From assembly GCF_016313185.1 (NCBI RefSeq), contig NZ_CP066218.1, forward strand, positions 3,720,001 to 3,784,000: DNA of 64,000 bases, in the 5' to 3' direction. A program made the translations under genes and the position numbers. The notes beneath the pieces were generated by a model. The model was not told the origin of the DNA and did not search any database. It was given only the letters and a program-made list of their open reading frames with translations. This document shows positions 26,330 to 35,900 of this stretch, in pieces. Source of the DNA: Mycolicibacterium baixiangningiae. Lineage in GTDB: Bacteria > Actinomycetota > Actinomycetes > Mycobacteriales > Mycobacteriaceae. Position 1 is the stretch's first letter. Each line of letters starts with the position of its first letter.

Positions 26330-27901
26330 GTGCCCGAGGGTCATGAACATCTCGACGACGACGAGCAACACCTCGCGAGGCTCGGTTACGTCCAGGAGCT
26401 GCAACGCTCCTGGTCGGGCTTCTCCAACTTCGCCATCTCGTTCTCGATCATCTCGATCCTGGCCGGCTGTTTCACCTCATTCGGCCTGGGCTGGAACAAC
26501 GGTGGCCCCGCCGCGATCGCGTGGGGCTGGCCGATCGTCTCGGCTTTCATCCTCATCATCGGCCTCTGCATGTCCGAGCTCGTTTCGGCATTCCCCACCT
26601 CCGGCGGAATCTATTGGTGGGCAGCCAAACTGGGCGGACCGAAGGCCGGCTTCTACACCGGGTGGCTGAACCTGATCGGGCTCATCGCCATCCTGGCGTC
26701 GGTGTCGTACGGCTGTGCCACGTTCCTCGACCTGACGCTGGGCACCTTCAGCGAGGGCTGGCTGGCCGGCTACAGCCTCACCCGAACGTTCATCATGTTC
26801 GTGATGATCCTGGCGGCCTCGGCGACCATCAACATCTTCTCGAGCCATCTGCTGGCGGTCATCAACAACATCTCCGTCTGGTGGCATGTCGCGGGCGCGG
26901 TCGCCGTGGTGGCGATCCTGTGGCTGATCCCCGAACAGCACGCCACCTTCGGCGAGGTCTTCGCCCGCACGGTGAACAACAGCGGCATGTTCGGCGGCGA
27001 GACGTCCGGCATCGGCTGGCTGCTGTTCGTGCTGCCGATCTCGGCGATCCTCACTCAGTACACGATCACCGGATACGACGCGTCGGCTCACCTGTCAGAG
27101 GAGACCAAGAGCGCGGCCGACGGCGCCGCCAAGGGCATCTGGCGGTCCATCTTCTACTCCGCGATCGGCGGCTGGATCCTGCTGCTGACCTTCCTGTTCG
27201 CGGTGCAGGACGCCGACGAGGTGTCCGCGGGCGGCGGCGCGGTGGTGACGATCTTCAACCAGGCGATGGACTCCAAGTGGGTCGCGATCGTGCTGCTGAT
27301 CTCCACCGCGGGACAGTTCTTCTGCACGACCGCGTGCCAGACCAGCGCCTCGCGGATGTTGTTCGCGTTCAGCCGCGACCGCGCGGTGCCCGGCCACCAG
27401 CTGTGGTCGAAGGTGAGCGCCAAACGCGTCCCGGCCAACGGGGTGGTCGTGACCGCGGTGCTGGCGGCCGTCATCACCCTGCCCGCGCTGGTCGAGGTGG
27501 ACATCAACGGCGCACCGGTGCCGGTCGCGTTCTTCGCGGTGGTGTCGATCGGTGTCGTCGGGCTCTACCTGTGTTTCGCGGTCCCGATCTACTACCGGTG
27601 GAAGCTCGGCGACCGGTTCGAGGTGGGGCGGTGGAACCTGCGTGGCCATTACAAGTGGATGGCTCCGGTCGCGATCGTCGAGATCGTCATCACCGCGGTG
27701 ATCGCGATGTTCCCGACGTCGCTGGGCGGTATGCCGTGGGATCCGAGCTTCGAGTGGAAGTTCGTCAACTACACCCCGCTGCTGGTCGGTGGCGTGCTGC
27801 TCCTGCTCTTCATCTACTGGCACCTGTCGGTCAAGAAGTGGTTCACCGGCCCGATCAAGCAGGTCGACGAGACTGGTGGGCGGCTCGAGGAGGTCTCCTG
27901 A
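26330..27901 (+). CDS. APC superfamily amino acid/amine permease
   Basis: 523-residue permease with about 12 TM segments; APC hallmarks FSNFAISFSIISILAGC (TM1) and the SAFPTSGGIYWWAAKLGGPKAG segment, plus TGYDASAHLSEETKSA (TM6/helix 6a). GTG at 26330 has AGGAGG eight bases upstream. Divergent from the glnA4 run, so the substrate is probably the amine that GlnA4 modifies; relatives carry GABA, choline, ethanolamine or polyamines. The sequence alone does not decide among these. Confidence 0.92.
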   Translation: MPEGHEHLDDDEQHLARLGYVQELQRSWSGFSNFAISFSIISILAGCFTSFGLGWNNGGPAAIAWGWPIVSAFILIIGLCMSELVSAFPTSGGIYWWAAKLGGPKAGFYTGWLNLIGLIAILASVSYGCATFLDLTLGTFSEGWLAGYSLTRTFIMFVMILAASATINIFSSHLLAVINNISVWWHVAGAVAVVAILWLIPEQHATFGEVFARTVNNSGMFGGETSGIGWLLFVLPISAILTQYTITGYDASAHLSEETKSAADGAAKGIWRSIFYSAIGGWILLLTFLFAVQDADEVSAGGGAVVTIFNQAMDSKWVAIVLLISTAGQFFCTTACQTSASRMLFAFSRDRAVPGHQLWSKVSAKRVPANGVVVTAVLAAVITLPALVEVDINGAPVPVAFFAVVSIGVVGLYLCFAVPIYYRWKLGDRFEVGRWNLRGHYKWMAPVAIVEIVITAVIAMFPTSLGGMPWDPSFEWKFVNYTPLLVGGVLLLLFIYWHLSVKKWFTGPIKQVDETGGRLEEVS

Positions 27902-28060
27902 TCTCTGCGCGGCGCGTGACGAATGTGAGGTAGACCATTCGGAGCGCATACCGCAGCGCCAGGTGGGTACGCCACTGCGGTGTCCGTCAAACGAAAGTGC
28001 GATGTCCCGATTGACGCAGCTGTCAGGCACCCCCGACGCGGTCGCGGTAGGGTCTAGGCG
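27902..28060. other. Intergenic region between permease and asnO-like gene
   Basis: 159 bases without a gene. A 7-bp inverted repeat ACCGCAG/CTGCGGT (27950–27956, 27975–27981) could form a hairpin but has no T-run after it. TAGGGT at 28048–28053 ends seven bases before the next ATG and fits a mycobacterial -10 for a leaderless transcript; no ribosome-binding site is evident. Confidence 0.45.
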
Positions 28061-29866
28061 ATGTGTGGAGCCACCGGCGAGGTACGCCTCGACGGCAAAA
28101 CCCCTGATCTAGCCGCCGTCTCGGCGATGGCCGAGACGTTGACCCGCCGCGGTCCGGACGGTTCCGGCGCCTGGTCGCAGGGCCGGGTCGCGCTCGGACA
28201 CCGTCGCCTCAAGATCATCGACCTGTCCGAGGCCGGTTCGCAGCCCATGGTCGATGCCGACCTCGGGCTGACGATCGCCTGGAACGGCTGCATCTACAAC
28301 TATCAGCAGCTGCGCACCGAACTCAGCGGCCACGGCTACCGGTTCTTCTCGACCAGCGATACCGAGGTGCTGCTCAAGGCCTACCACCACTGGGGTGACC
28401 GGTTCGTCGACCGCCTCTACGGGATGTTCGCGTTCGCGATCGTCGAACGAGACAGCGGACGCGTCCTGCTGGGCCGCGACCGGCTGGGGATCAAACCGCT
28501 CTACATCTCCGAGGACGCGAACCGGATCCGATTCGCCTCGACGCTGCCCGCGCTGGTCGCCGGCGGCGGCGTCGACACCCGCATCGACCCGGTCGCTCTG
28601 CACCACTACCTGTCCTTCCACTCCGTCGTGCCGCCGCCACTGACCATCCTGCGCGGGGTGAAGAAGGTGCCGCCCGCCTCGCTGGTGGCCATCGAACCCG
28701 ACGGCCGGCGCACCACCACCACGTACTGGACCCCGGACTTCACGCGGCACGGCGACCGCGCCGACTGGTCAGAGCGCGACTGGGAGGACGCGGTGCTGAC
28801 CGCGCTGCGACGCGCCGTCGAGCGGCGGCTGGTCTCCGACGTGCCCGTGGGCTGCCTGCTGTCCGGCGGCGTCGACTCCAGCCTGATCGTCGGCCTGCTC
28901 GCGGAGGCGGGTCAGGCCGGCCTGCAGACGTTCTCGATCGGATTCGAGTCGGTCAACGGGGTGGCGGGCGACGAGTTCAAGTACTCCGACATCGTCGCGC
29001 AGCGCTTCGGGACCGACCACCACCAGATCCGTATCGACACCGCACGCATGCTGCCCGCACTCGACGGTGCGATCGGCGCCATGAGCGAGCCGATGGTCAG
29101 CCACGACTGCGTGGCCTTCTACCTGCTCAGCCAGGAGGTGGCCAAGTACGTCAAGGTGGTCCAGTCCGGGCAGGGCGCCGACGAGGTCTTCGCCGGGTAC
29201 CACTGGTATCCGCCGATGGCCGAACCCGGCGCAGCGTCGCTCGGGGGTTCGGTCGCCAGCTACCGGGCGGCGTTCTTCGACCGCGACCCGGACGCCGTCG
29301 GCGCACTCATCAATCCCCCGTATTTCGCCGCAGGCGACCCCAGCGGCCGCTTCGTCACCGAGCACTTCGCGCGCGAGGGCGCCGCGACCGGCGTGGACCG
29401 GGCGCTCCGCCTCGACACCACCGTGATGCTGGTCGACGACCCGGTCAAACGCGTCGACAACATGACGATGGCCTGGGGTCTGGAGGGCCGGGTTCCGTTC
29501 CTCGACCACGAGCTGGTCGAACTGGCCGCCACCTGCCCCCCGGAGTACAAGACCGCACAGGGCGGTAAGGGTGTGCTGAAGGAGGCCGCGCGCCGGGTCG
29601 TTCCGGCGGAGGTCATCGACCGGCCTAAGGGTTACTTCCCGGTGCCCGCGCTCACCCACCTCGAAGGCCCCTACCTCGAACTCCTGCGCGACGCCCTGTC
29701 CGCACCGGCGGCCAAGGAACGCGACCTGTTCCGGCCCGAGGCGGTCGACCGTCTACTGGCCGACCCGAACGGCCGCCTGACCCCGCTGCGCGGCAACGAG
29801 CTGTGGCAGATCGGACTGCTGGAGTTGTGGTTGCAGCGGCACGGGATCACGGGTCCGGCCGCATGA
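28061..29866 (+). CDS. asnO: NAGGN amidotransferase (asparagine synthase family)
   Basis: 601-residue glutamine-dependent amidotransferase. Cys2 after the initiator Met (MCGATGEV) is the glutaminase nucleophile; RRGPDGSGAW and WNGCIYNYQQLR follow. The C-terminal synthetase half has the PP-loop LLSGGVDSSLIVGLL. The next, overlapping gene encodes the GNAT/ATP-grasp dipeptide synthetase, and this pairing is diagnostic for N-acetylglutaminylglutamine amide synthesis (asnO/ngg of Sinorhizobium and Pseudomonas). This enzyme would amidate the C-terminal carboxyl to finish the osmolyte. Symbol by analogy. No adjacent M42 peptidase, which often accompanies the pair. Confidence 0.88.
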   Translation: MCGATGEVRLDGKTPDLAAVSAMAETLTRRGPDGSGAWSQGRVALGHRRLKIIDLSEAGSQPMVDADLGLTIAWNGCIYNYQQLRTELSGHGYRFFSTSDTEVLLKAYHHWGDRFVDRLYGMFAFAIVERDSGRVLLGRDRLGIKPLYISEDANRIRFASTLPALVAGGGVDTRIDPVALHHYLSFHSVVPPPLTILRGVKKVPPASLVAIEPDGRRTTTTYWTPDFTRHGDRADWSERDWEDAVLTALRRAVERRLVSDVPVGCLLSGGVDSSLIVGLLAEAGQAGLQTFSIGFESVNGVAGDEFKYSDIVAQRFGTDHHQIRIDTARMLPALDGAIGAMSEPMVSHDCVAFYLLSQEVAKYVKVVQSGQGADEVFAGYHWYPPMAEPGAASLGGSVASYRAAFFDRDPDAVGALINPPYFAAGDPSGRFVTEHFAREGAATGVDRALRLDTTVMLVDDPVKRVDNMTMAWGLEGRVPFLDHELVELAATCPPEYKTAQGGKGVLKEAARRVVPAEVIDRPKGYFPVPALTHLEGPYLELLRDALSAPAAKERDLFRPEAVDRLLADPNGRLTPLRGNELWQIGLLELWLQRHGITGPAA

Positions 29867-31647
29867 CCAACCTCGGCTCCCACCTGGACCCGGACAGCGA
29901 TCACACCGAGGCCATCACACTCGGGTTGCACGATGCTTCGCCGCAGCACCTGGTGGACGCGATGGCCGACGACGTCGTGCTCGAATTGGGTTGGGGCCGA
30001 TTGATTTTCGGTCAGACTTTCGCCGATCCGGAGAAGCTGGCCAAGGTGCTGCAGCACGAGGGCCCGGGCCGGCGCGACATCTGCATCTACGCGCGCGAAT
30101 CGCACGTGCTGGTGGCGCGCTCACCCTCGGAGCTGTTCATCGATCCGAGCCACACCTACCGGTTGCGCTTTCCCGAGCACGAGGACACCGCCGCAGGTAA
30201 ACCCGTGGGATTCACCGTCCGGTCGCTGCGCGAACCGTCCGACGCCGATGCGATGAACCGGGTGTACGTGCAGTGCGGGATGGTGCCCGCACCGACCGCC
30301 ATCATCTGGGACAACCACAACAACGCCGACGCGGTCGACTACCTGGTGGCGGTGCGCGACGACGACGGCAGCGTCATCGGCACGGTGACCGGCGTGGACC
30401 ACAAGCGGCTGTTCAACGATCCGGAGGACGGGTCGAGCCTGTGGACGCTTGCCGTCGACCCGACGTCGAGCCTCCCGGGCGTGGGCGCCGCACTCACCCG
30501 CGCGCTCGCCCAGCTGTTCCGTGACCGCGGACGCTCCTATATGGATCTGTCGGTGGCGCACAACAACACCGCGGCAATCGCGCTCTACGAGAAGCTCGGC
30601 TTCCAGCGCGTGCCGGTGCTGGCGGTCAAGCGCAAGAACGCGATCAACGAACCGTTGTTCACCCACTCCCCCGAGACGATCGACGACCTCAACCCGTACG
30701 CACGCATCATCGCCGACGAGGCGATCCGGCGAGGTATCTGGGTCGAGGTGCTCGATGCGGGTGCAGGCGAGATGCGGCTGAGCCACGGTGGACGAAGTGT
30801 CATCACCCGGGAGTCACTGTCGGAGTTCACCTCCGCGGTGGCGATGGCGCGCTGCGACGACAAGCGTCAGACCCGGCGGCTCGTCTCGGAGGCGGGTATC
30901 ACCGTCCCCAGGGGACGGCTCGCGACATTCGACGAGGAGGACCACACGTTCCTCGCCGAGGTCGGTGACGTGGTGGTCAAACCCACCCGAGGGGAGCAGG
31001 GCAAGGGCATCACCGTCGGTATCGACGGCCCCGAGGAGCTCGACGCGGCACTGGCGCGCGCCCGCGAACAACATCCCGACGTGTTGATCGAACAACGTGC
31101 GCCGGGCGACGATCTGCGCCTGGTGGTGATCGACCGCAAGGTGGTCGCGGCTGCGTTGCGAATGCCGCCGGAGGTCCTGGGCACCGGCACGCACACCATC
31201 CGCGAACTCACCGAGACCCAGAGCCGGCGGCGGGCGGCCGCGACGGGGGGCGAATCGCAGATCCCGATGGACAAGATCACCGAGAGCACCGTCAAGGAAG
31301 CCGGCTGGTCACTGGACGACGTACTGCCCGAGGGACAGCGGCTGCGCGTACGCCGGACGGCCAACCTGCATCAGGGTGGCACCATCCACGATGTGACCGC
31401 GGAGGTGAACCCGGCGCTGTGCCGCGTGGCGGTCGCCGCCGCGGAGGCGATCGGCATCCCCGTGACCGGGATCGATCTGTTGGTGCCCGAGGTCACCGGT
31501 GTCGACTACGTCTTCATCGAAGCCAACGAACGGCCGGGGCTGGCAAATCACGAACCACAGCCCACAGCAGCGGCTTTCGTGGATTTCCTGTTTCCCATGC
31601 AGCCGGGTCTGCCGCAGGCGTGGACGCCGGAGGAGACGCCCGCCTAA
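29863..31647 (+). CDS. ngg: N-acetylglutaminylglutamine synthetase (GNAT + ATP-grasp)
   Basis: 594 residues with three parts: an N-terminal domain (about 1–120), a GNAT acetyltransferase (about 120–280; LWTLAVDPTSSLPGVGAALTRALAQ is the CoA loop and NNTAAIALYEKLGF the C-terminal motif), and a C-terminal ATP-grasp ligase (about 310–580; VVVKPTRGEQGKGITVGI, and ITGIDLL/FIEANERPGL-type metal site) related to cyanophycin synthetase. It would acetylate glutamine and join a second glutamine. ATG at 29863 overlaps the asnO stop (ATGA). Symbol by analogy with Sinorhizobium. Confidence 0.88.
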   Translation: MTNLGSHLDPDSDHTEAITLGLHDASPQHLVDAMADDVVLELGWGRLIFGQTFADPEKLAKVLQHEGPGRRDICIYARESHVLVARSPSELFIDPSHTYRLRFPEHEDTAAGKPVGFTVRSLREPSDADAMNRVYVQCGMVPAPTAIIWDNHNNADAVDYLVAVRDDDGSVIGTVTGVDHKRLFNDPEDGSSLWTLAVDPTSSLPGVGAALTRALAQLFRDRGRSYMDLSVAHNNTAAIALYEKLGFQRVPVLAVKRKNAINEPLFTHSPETIDDLNPYARIIADEAIRRGIWVEVLDAGAGEMRLSHGGRSVITRESLSEFTSAVAMARCDDKRQTRRLVSEAGITVPRGRLATFDEEDHTFLAEVGDVVVKPTRGEQGKGITVGIDGPEELDAALARAREQHPDVLIEQRAPGDDLRLVVIDRKVVAAALRMPPEVLGTGTHTIRELTETQSRRRAAATGGESQIPMDKITESTVKEAGWSLDDVLPEGQRLRVRRTANLHQGGTIHDVTAEVNPALCRVAVAAAEAIGIPVTGIDLLVPEVTGVDYVFIEANERPGLANHEPQPTAAAFVDFLFPMQPGLPQAWTPEETPA

Positions 31648-31648
31648 G

Positions 31649-32212
31649 TCACCAGGTGCTGGTGCGCATCACGATCTCGGCAGCGAGCTGCGCGGTGGAG
31701 TCGGCGGCGTTGCGCCGGCCCAGCAGGTCGACGAGGCGGTAGTCCGCGTATACGAAGCGCTGGCTGGCTTTCGCCACCGACCGGGATGCCGGGGTGCTGA
31801 CCAGCGCCGTGGTGTTCATCTCCACCGGTGGGCAGTGTTCGTCGCGGACCGCCCCGGTCGGATCGGGCACCCGCGGATGCCCCCGGTCGATCACGACCAG
31901 CCCGATGAACCGGTCCAGCCGCGTGGCGGCCAGCTCCCAGGCCAGTTCGCCGCCGTGTCGGTCGCCCACGAGCAGGGCCCACCGGACATCGAGCGCGTCG
32001 AGGATGCCGACGACGGCCTTACCCGTGAGCCGGGCATCGGCGCCGATCACCACGGTGCGCAACGACGCGGTGTGCAACCGCTGGCAGATTCCGTCGTACG
32101 CCGCGGGCGAGTGCTGGGCGGCCCCGAGCAACACCACCGCCGAGCCCTTCTCGGGACCTGACACGTCCACCGGCACGGGGAAACCGTCGACGGTGACCAT
32201 GGAGGAGAGCAT
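31649..32212 (-). CDS. Degenerate alpha/beta-hydrolase-fold protein
   Basis: 187 residues resembling the N-terminal two thirds of an alpha/beta hydrolase: SAVVLLGAAQHSPAAYDGICQRL, a Rossmann-like alternation, and a nucleophile elbow reading LLVGDRHGGELAWELA. The elbow has Arg where the catalytic Ser should be (G-D-R-H-G instead of GxSxG), so it is probably not a serine hydrolase. Shorter than the usual 260–300 residues. Convergent, one base from ngg. Start ATG 32212, or ATG 32200. Role unknown; pseudo-enzyme or decaying gene are both possible. Confidence 0.7.
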   Translation of the reverse strand: MLSSMVTVDGFPVPVDVSGPEKGSAVVLLGAAQHSPAAYDGICQRLHTASLRTVVIGADARLTGKAVVGILDALDVRWALLVGDRHGGELAWELAATRLDRFIGLVVIDRGHPRVPDPTGAVRDEHCPPVEMNTTALVSTPASRSVAKASQRFVYADYRLVDLLGRRNAADSTAQLAAEIVMRTSTW

Positions 32213-32271
32213 TCGGCCACGCTACCGGCAACGCTGCGCCGGCGGGTGGAGTTTTTGGTGTTGCGCCGGTC

Positions 32272-32937
32272 TCAATCGGCGTCGATGCGCTCGGCCTGGC
32301 GGGTGGCGGTGTCCAGAAACGTCTGCGGCAGGGCACCTTTGGCGGTGATCTCAGGATTCGGTGTGGGAAAGGCGATCCCGAACACCGCCATGGTGCCGAT
32401 GTTCTCGAAGCTGAAGTACACACTGTTGTCGACGCCGGAGAGTGTCATGGTCTGCCGGTACACCAGGGCGTCGGGCCGCGTGCCGTCGATGCGGGTGGTG
32501 GTCATCGGGATGCCCGCATCGGTCAGGTCGAAGAACGTCTCATAGCGGGCGCACCGTTCGGCGGCGGCGGCGAGCTGGTCGACGTCGAGCCGCCACGTCA
32601 GCACCGTCATCACTGAGCGCGCCCCGTCGTAGGCGGCGACGTACTTCGCCGCGCTGCCCGGTCCGCGTTGCGCCGAACTCTCGATCACCCGGGTCAGCCC
32701 GTCGGAGCACCCCTCGGGGCGCGAGAGCATCGGCGGTGGACCGCTCGCCGCGCCGGACTCGGCGGGCTCCTCGACGATGCGGTCGTACTGCACCCCGTCC
32801 GGGAAATCCGCGGCGGTGAGCACCACCTTCTCCAGGCGGGCACCCGGCCAGGTCGGTGTGCCCGTCACCGTGGTGGTGCACGCGGCGAGCACTCCGCACA
32901 GCAGCAGTGCACACGGCACCGCACGCCACCCGGTCAT
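32272..32937 (-). CDS. Putative secreted lipoprotein
   Basis: 221 residues: a short signal peptide (MTGWRAVPCALLLCGVLAAC) with lipobox LAAC, then an extracytoplasmic domain rich in beta-structure, with Cys at PEGCSDGL and ERCARYETF that could pair. The layout recalls the DUF5642/PknH-sensor-like lipoproteins of mycobacteria, but the match is weak. Located just downstream of the patatin-like gene with a 32-base gap. Function unknown. Confidence 0.8.
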   Translation of the reverse strand: MTGWRAVPCALLLCGVLAACTTTVTGTPTWPGARLEKVVLTAADFPDGVQYDRIVEEPAESGAASGPPPMLSRPEGCSDGLTRVIESSAQRGPGSAAKYVAAYDGARSVMTVLTWRLDVDQLAAAAERCARYETFFDLTDAGIPMTTTRIDGTRPDALVYRQTMTLSGVDNSVYFSFENIGTMAVFGIAFPTPNPEITAKGALPQTFLDTATRQAERIDAD

Positions 32938-32969
32938 GGCGTCAGGCTACCGGCGCGACGACCTGCCGG

Positions 32970-35900
32970 TCAGGCAGCGTTGTCACCGACGAGGGACACG
33001 ACGTTGTCGTCGGACACCCCGGCTGGAGCGGCCGACCGGACGGGATTCTGCATCGGCGGCTGGCCGTAGTCCACCTCGCGATGCGGCAACCGCTGGGTGA
33101 TCGCGCTGACGGCGACCAACCACACCGCCACCGGGCCGAGATCCCACAGCGGAAATCTCTCGGTGATGTGCTCCAGGAGGATCTGGACGCCGGCTCCGAG
33201 GACCGCCGCACCGGCGATGGCACAGGCCGACCACGTCTTGTCGGCCCACCCCCACAGCGACACGGCGGTGAGTGCGGCGGTCCCCACACCGGCCGCCAGA
33301 AGGCTCGACCGTGGGCCATCGGCCGCCGGCGACGCGAGGAACGAGACCACGATGGGCACCATCGGCACCACGGCGACTGCGACGCCGACCGCCAGCGTCA
33401 CGATCCACATCGCGATGCGACTTCTGCTCTGCACCGCCGACTTCGAGTCGACGATCCGAAGCGCGCGTTGGTTGAGCCAGTGCTGCACTCCCAGGATGAC
33501 GGCGACGATCGCGAGGATCGATTCGGCCGCCGCGAACGGAGCCAGTGGCGTGGGGCGGGCCGCCGCCATGCCGAACACCGTCGCCAGGCTCACGCAGCAG
33601 GCGACCAGGACCCACGACGCCGCCCGCCACCGCCCGGTGTGGGCGCCCCGAAGAAGCGACGCCCAGCCGGCCTCGACATCGAGCTGCGGATACTGTCGGC
33701 CGATCGAATCGAGTTTCCGGCCCAGGGTTCGCCAGTTCTTGCCGGCCCGCCATGTCCGGGCGGCGATCAAGATGCCGAGGGCCGACAGCACCACCGCCGA
33801 GAATCCATGGATGAACCCGCCGGTGACGCTGACGCCCAGAGCGCCTGCGGTCGCCAGCACGGTGATCACGGCGATGGCGAGCCGCAAGGGGTCCGCGACC
33901 AGTGGCAGGGCGACGGCGACGGGGCGGATGGCGATGTTTCCCATGCGGCTCAAGGCGCCGCCGACCGAATACGGCGAACTGTTGCCCGGCCACAGTGCGC
34001 GGTACACCAGGGGCACCACGCGCGAGGCCAACGCGAACCGGTAACGCGGACCGACCACACTCAGTGATTCACCGCCCACCGTCGTCACCAGTGGTGGTGG
34101 TGGTGTGGAATCCGCCCGTCCGGGCTGCTTCACGATGAATTGCGCTTGTTGTTCGGCGGACTCCGCGAGGATGTCGTCCTGTAGTTCCTTGGTCTTCAGT
34201 TCGATGTACTCACGCCGCAGATCGGTGGTGGCGTTGACCGCGGCCTGCAACTGTCCGACGCCGGCTGCGGGCAAGCCGCCCTCGAACTTGCTGCGGTTGG
34301 CGAGGAGGCGCACGATACCTGCCGCGGCATCCAAACGGCCCCAGTGCCAATCGTTTTCGCGCCAGTGCCACAGGAAGAATCCACCGAAGCGGTTCAGCGC
34401 ATTACCGGCCAGCTTCGCGTCCGCGGTGAGCAGGCCGTCGGTGTCCTTGAACACCTCGACCATGCGCGCCTCCCCCGGCGTCTTCCGTACCCACTGGCCG
34501 AGATACTTCGCCTTGGCCGCCTTCTCGAGGTGGGGAACATCGATACGCGGTCGTTCGTCGCCGGTGATGGTGTCGAATCGGATGACGTGTGCCGTGTCCG
34601 GAACACCCGTCGACGCGAAGATCTTGGCGATCTGCTCGATGCCGAAGGTGGCCAACGGCGGCAGATAGAAATGCGGATAGACCGACTCCGCCCAATACGC
34701 CAACCACTCGGGTGTCTGCGCCGGCGGCCGCGGGTCGTTGCGCGGGTCGTAGAGCCCTCTGACGGCCTCACCTGACCGTTCGCGGATCTGCTCGAGCATC
34801 GCGTTGAGGCCGGCCCGGACGCTCGTGACGAGCGACTCACCGCTCGGATACCGAAACTGGTTGGGCGCTGACAGGAGTCGGTACATGTCGGCATCGAGGT
34901 CTTCCGGTGTTCCCTCGGGTTCGCACAACAACTTGCGCAGTTGCGGAGTGATGCTCAGGCTCATCTGAGCACCGCGGCTCTCCTGCAGGCTGGTGATGAG
35001 GGGATACTTGTCGTCCGGGGTTCTGTTCTCGCTACGCAGCGGACGGGCCAAGACCTCGTCGACGGCACGGTGTTTGGCTTCACCGAGTACGGTCAGCCAC
35101 CGGTACAACGCCGCCTTCCAGCACATGAGGTCGGACAGGAGCGCCCCGCGTTTGTGGTCGTCGACGAGTTCGGCGGGTAGCGGTGGAACCACCTCGTCCT
35201 CGGGTAGCGTGTAGTCGACGATGAGGTCTTCGAGCGCTCGGACCCACGCGATGAGGACACGAACCCAATCGAGCAGGGCCACCACGTCAGTGGACAACTG
35301 CCATTTGATGCTTGTGTCGTTGTAGGCAAGCGCCACTTCGTTTTTGATGCGGATCGCCGCCCTGTGCGGCAACGGGACGTAGTCCACAGCCTCACGCGGC
35401 GGGTAGCACAACTCCGCCCAGGGCTCGGTGAGCAGGCCCGCGATGCGCGGGGCGTCCATGGCGATGCGGCACTGGGTGTAGGACTCGTCGCGGACGAGTT
35501 CGGTGACGAAAGTGGCTGTCCTGCTCTCCGGGTCGCCCGCGGATTGCCGCAGTGCCCGCATGATGGCGGCCAGCGCCTCCAGCCTGCCGCGGGTTTGCAG
35601 CACCCGGTCGTTGTATTCGCGGATCAAAGACAACTCGTCGCCGGCGGTCTCCTGCCGTTGCTTCAACGCCAGGGAGCTCCGGATGACGGGCACCCAACTG
35701 GCGGCACTCGTCTTCTCCGGGGCGTCGGGCGCCGGGCCCCGGCTCACCGGCGGCTCCGGGTCGAGGTAGACCAACGATCGATCCGACGGTTCAGACGCCG
35801 ACGCCCGCTGGATCGCCCGGATCGCCCGGTCGATCGGGATGTTGTCGAAGATGCCGCCGTCGACGACGCCGAACGGCTCATTCCGGCCGGCCGAGTAAAG

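Noticed and set aside
27950..27981. Hairpin ACCGCAG/CTGCGGT as terminator of the permease gene
   Set aside because: Loop is long, stem only seven bases and no T-run; reported only as part of the intergenic description.
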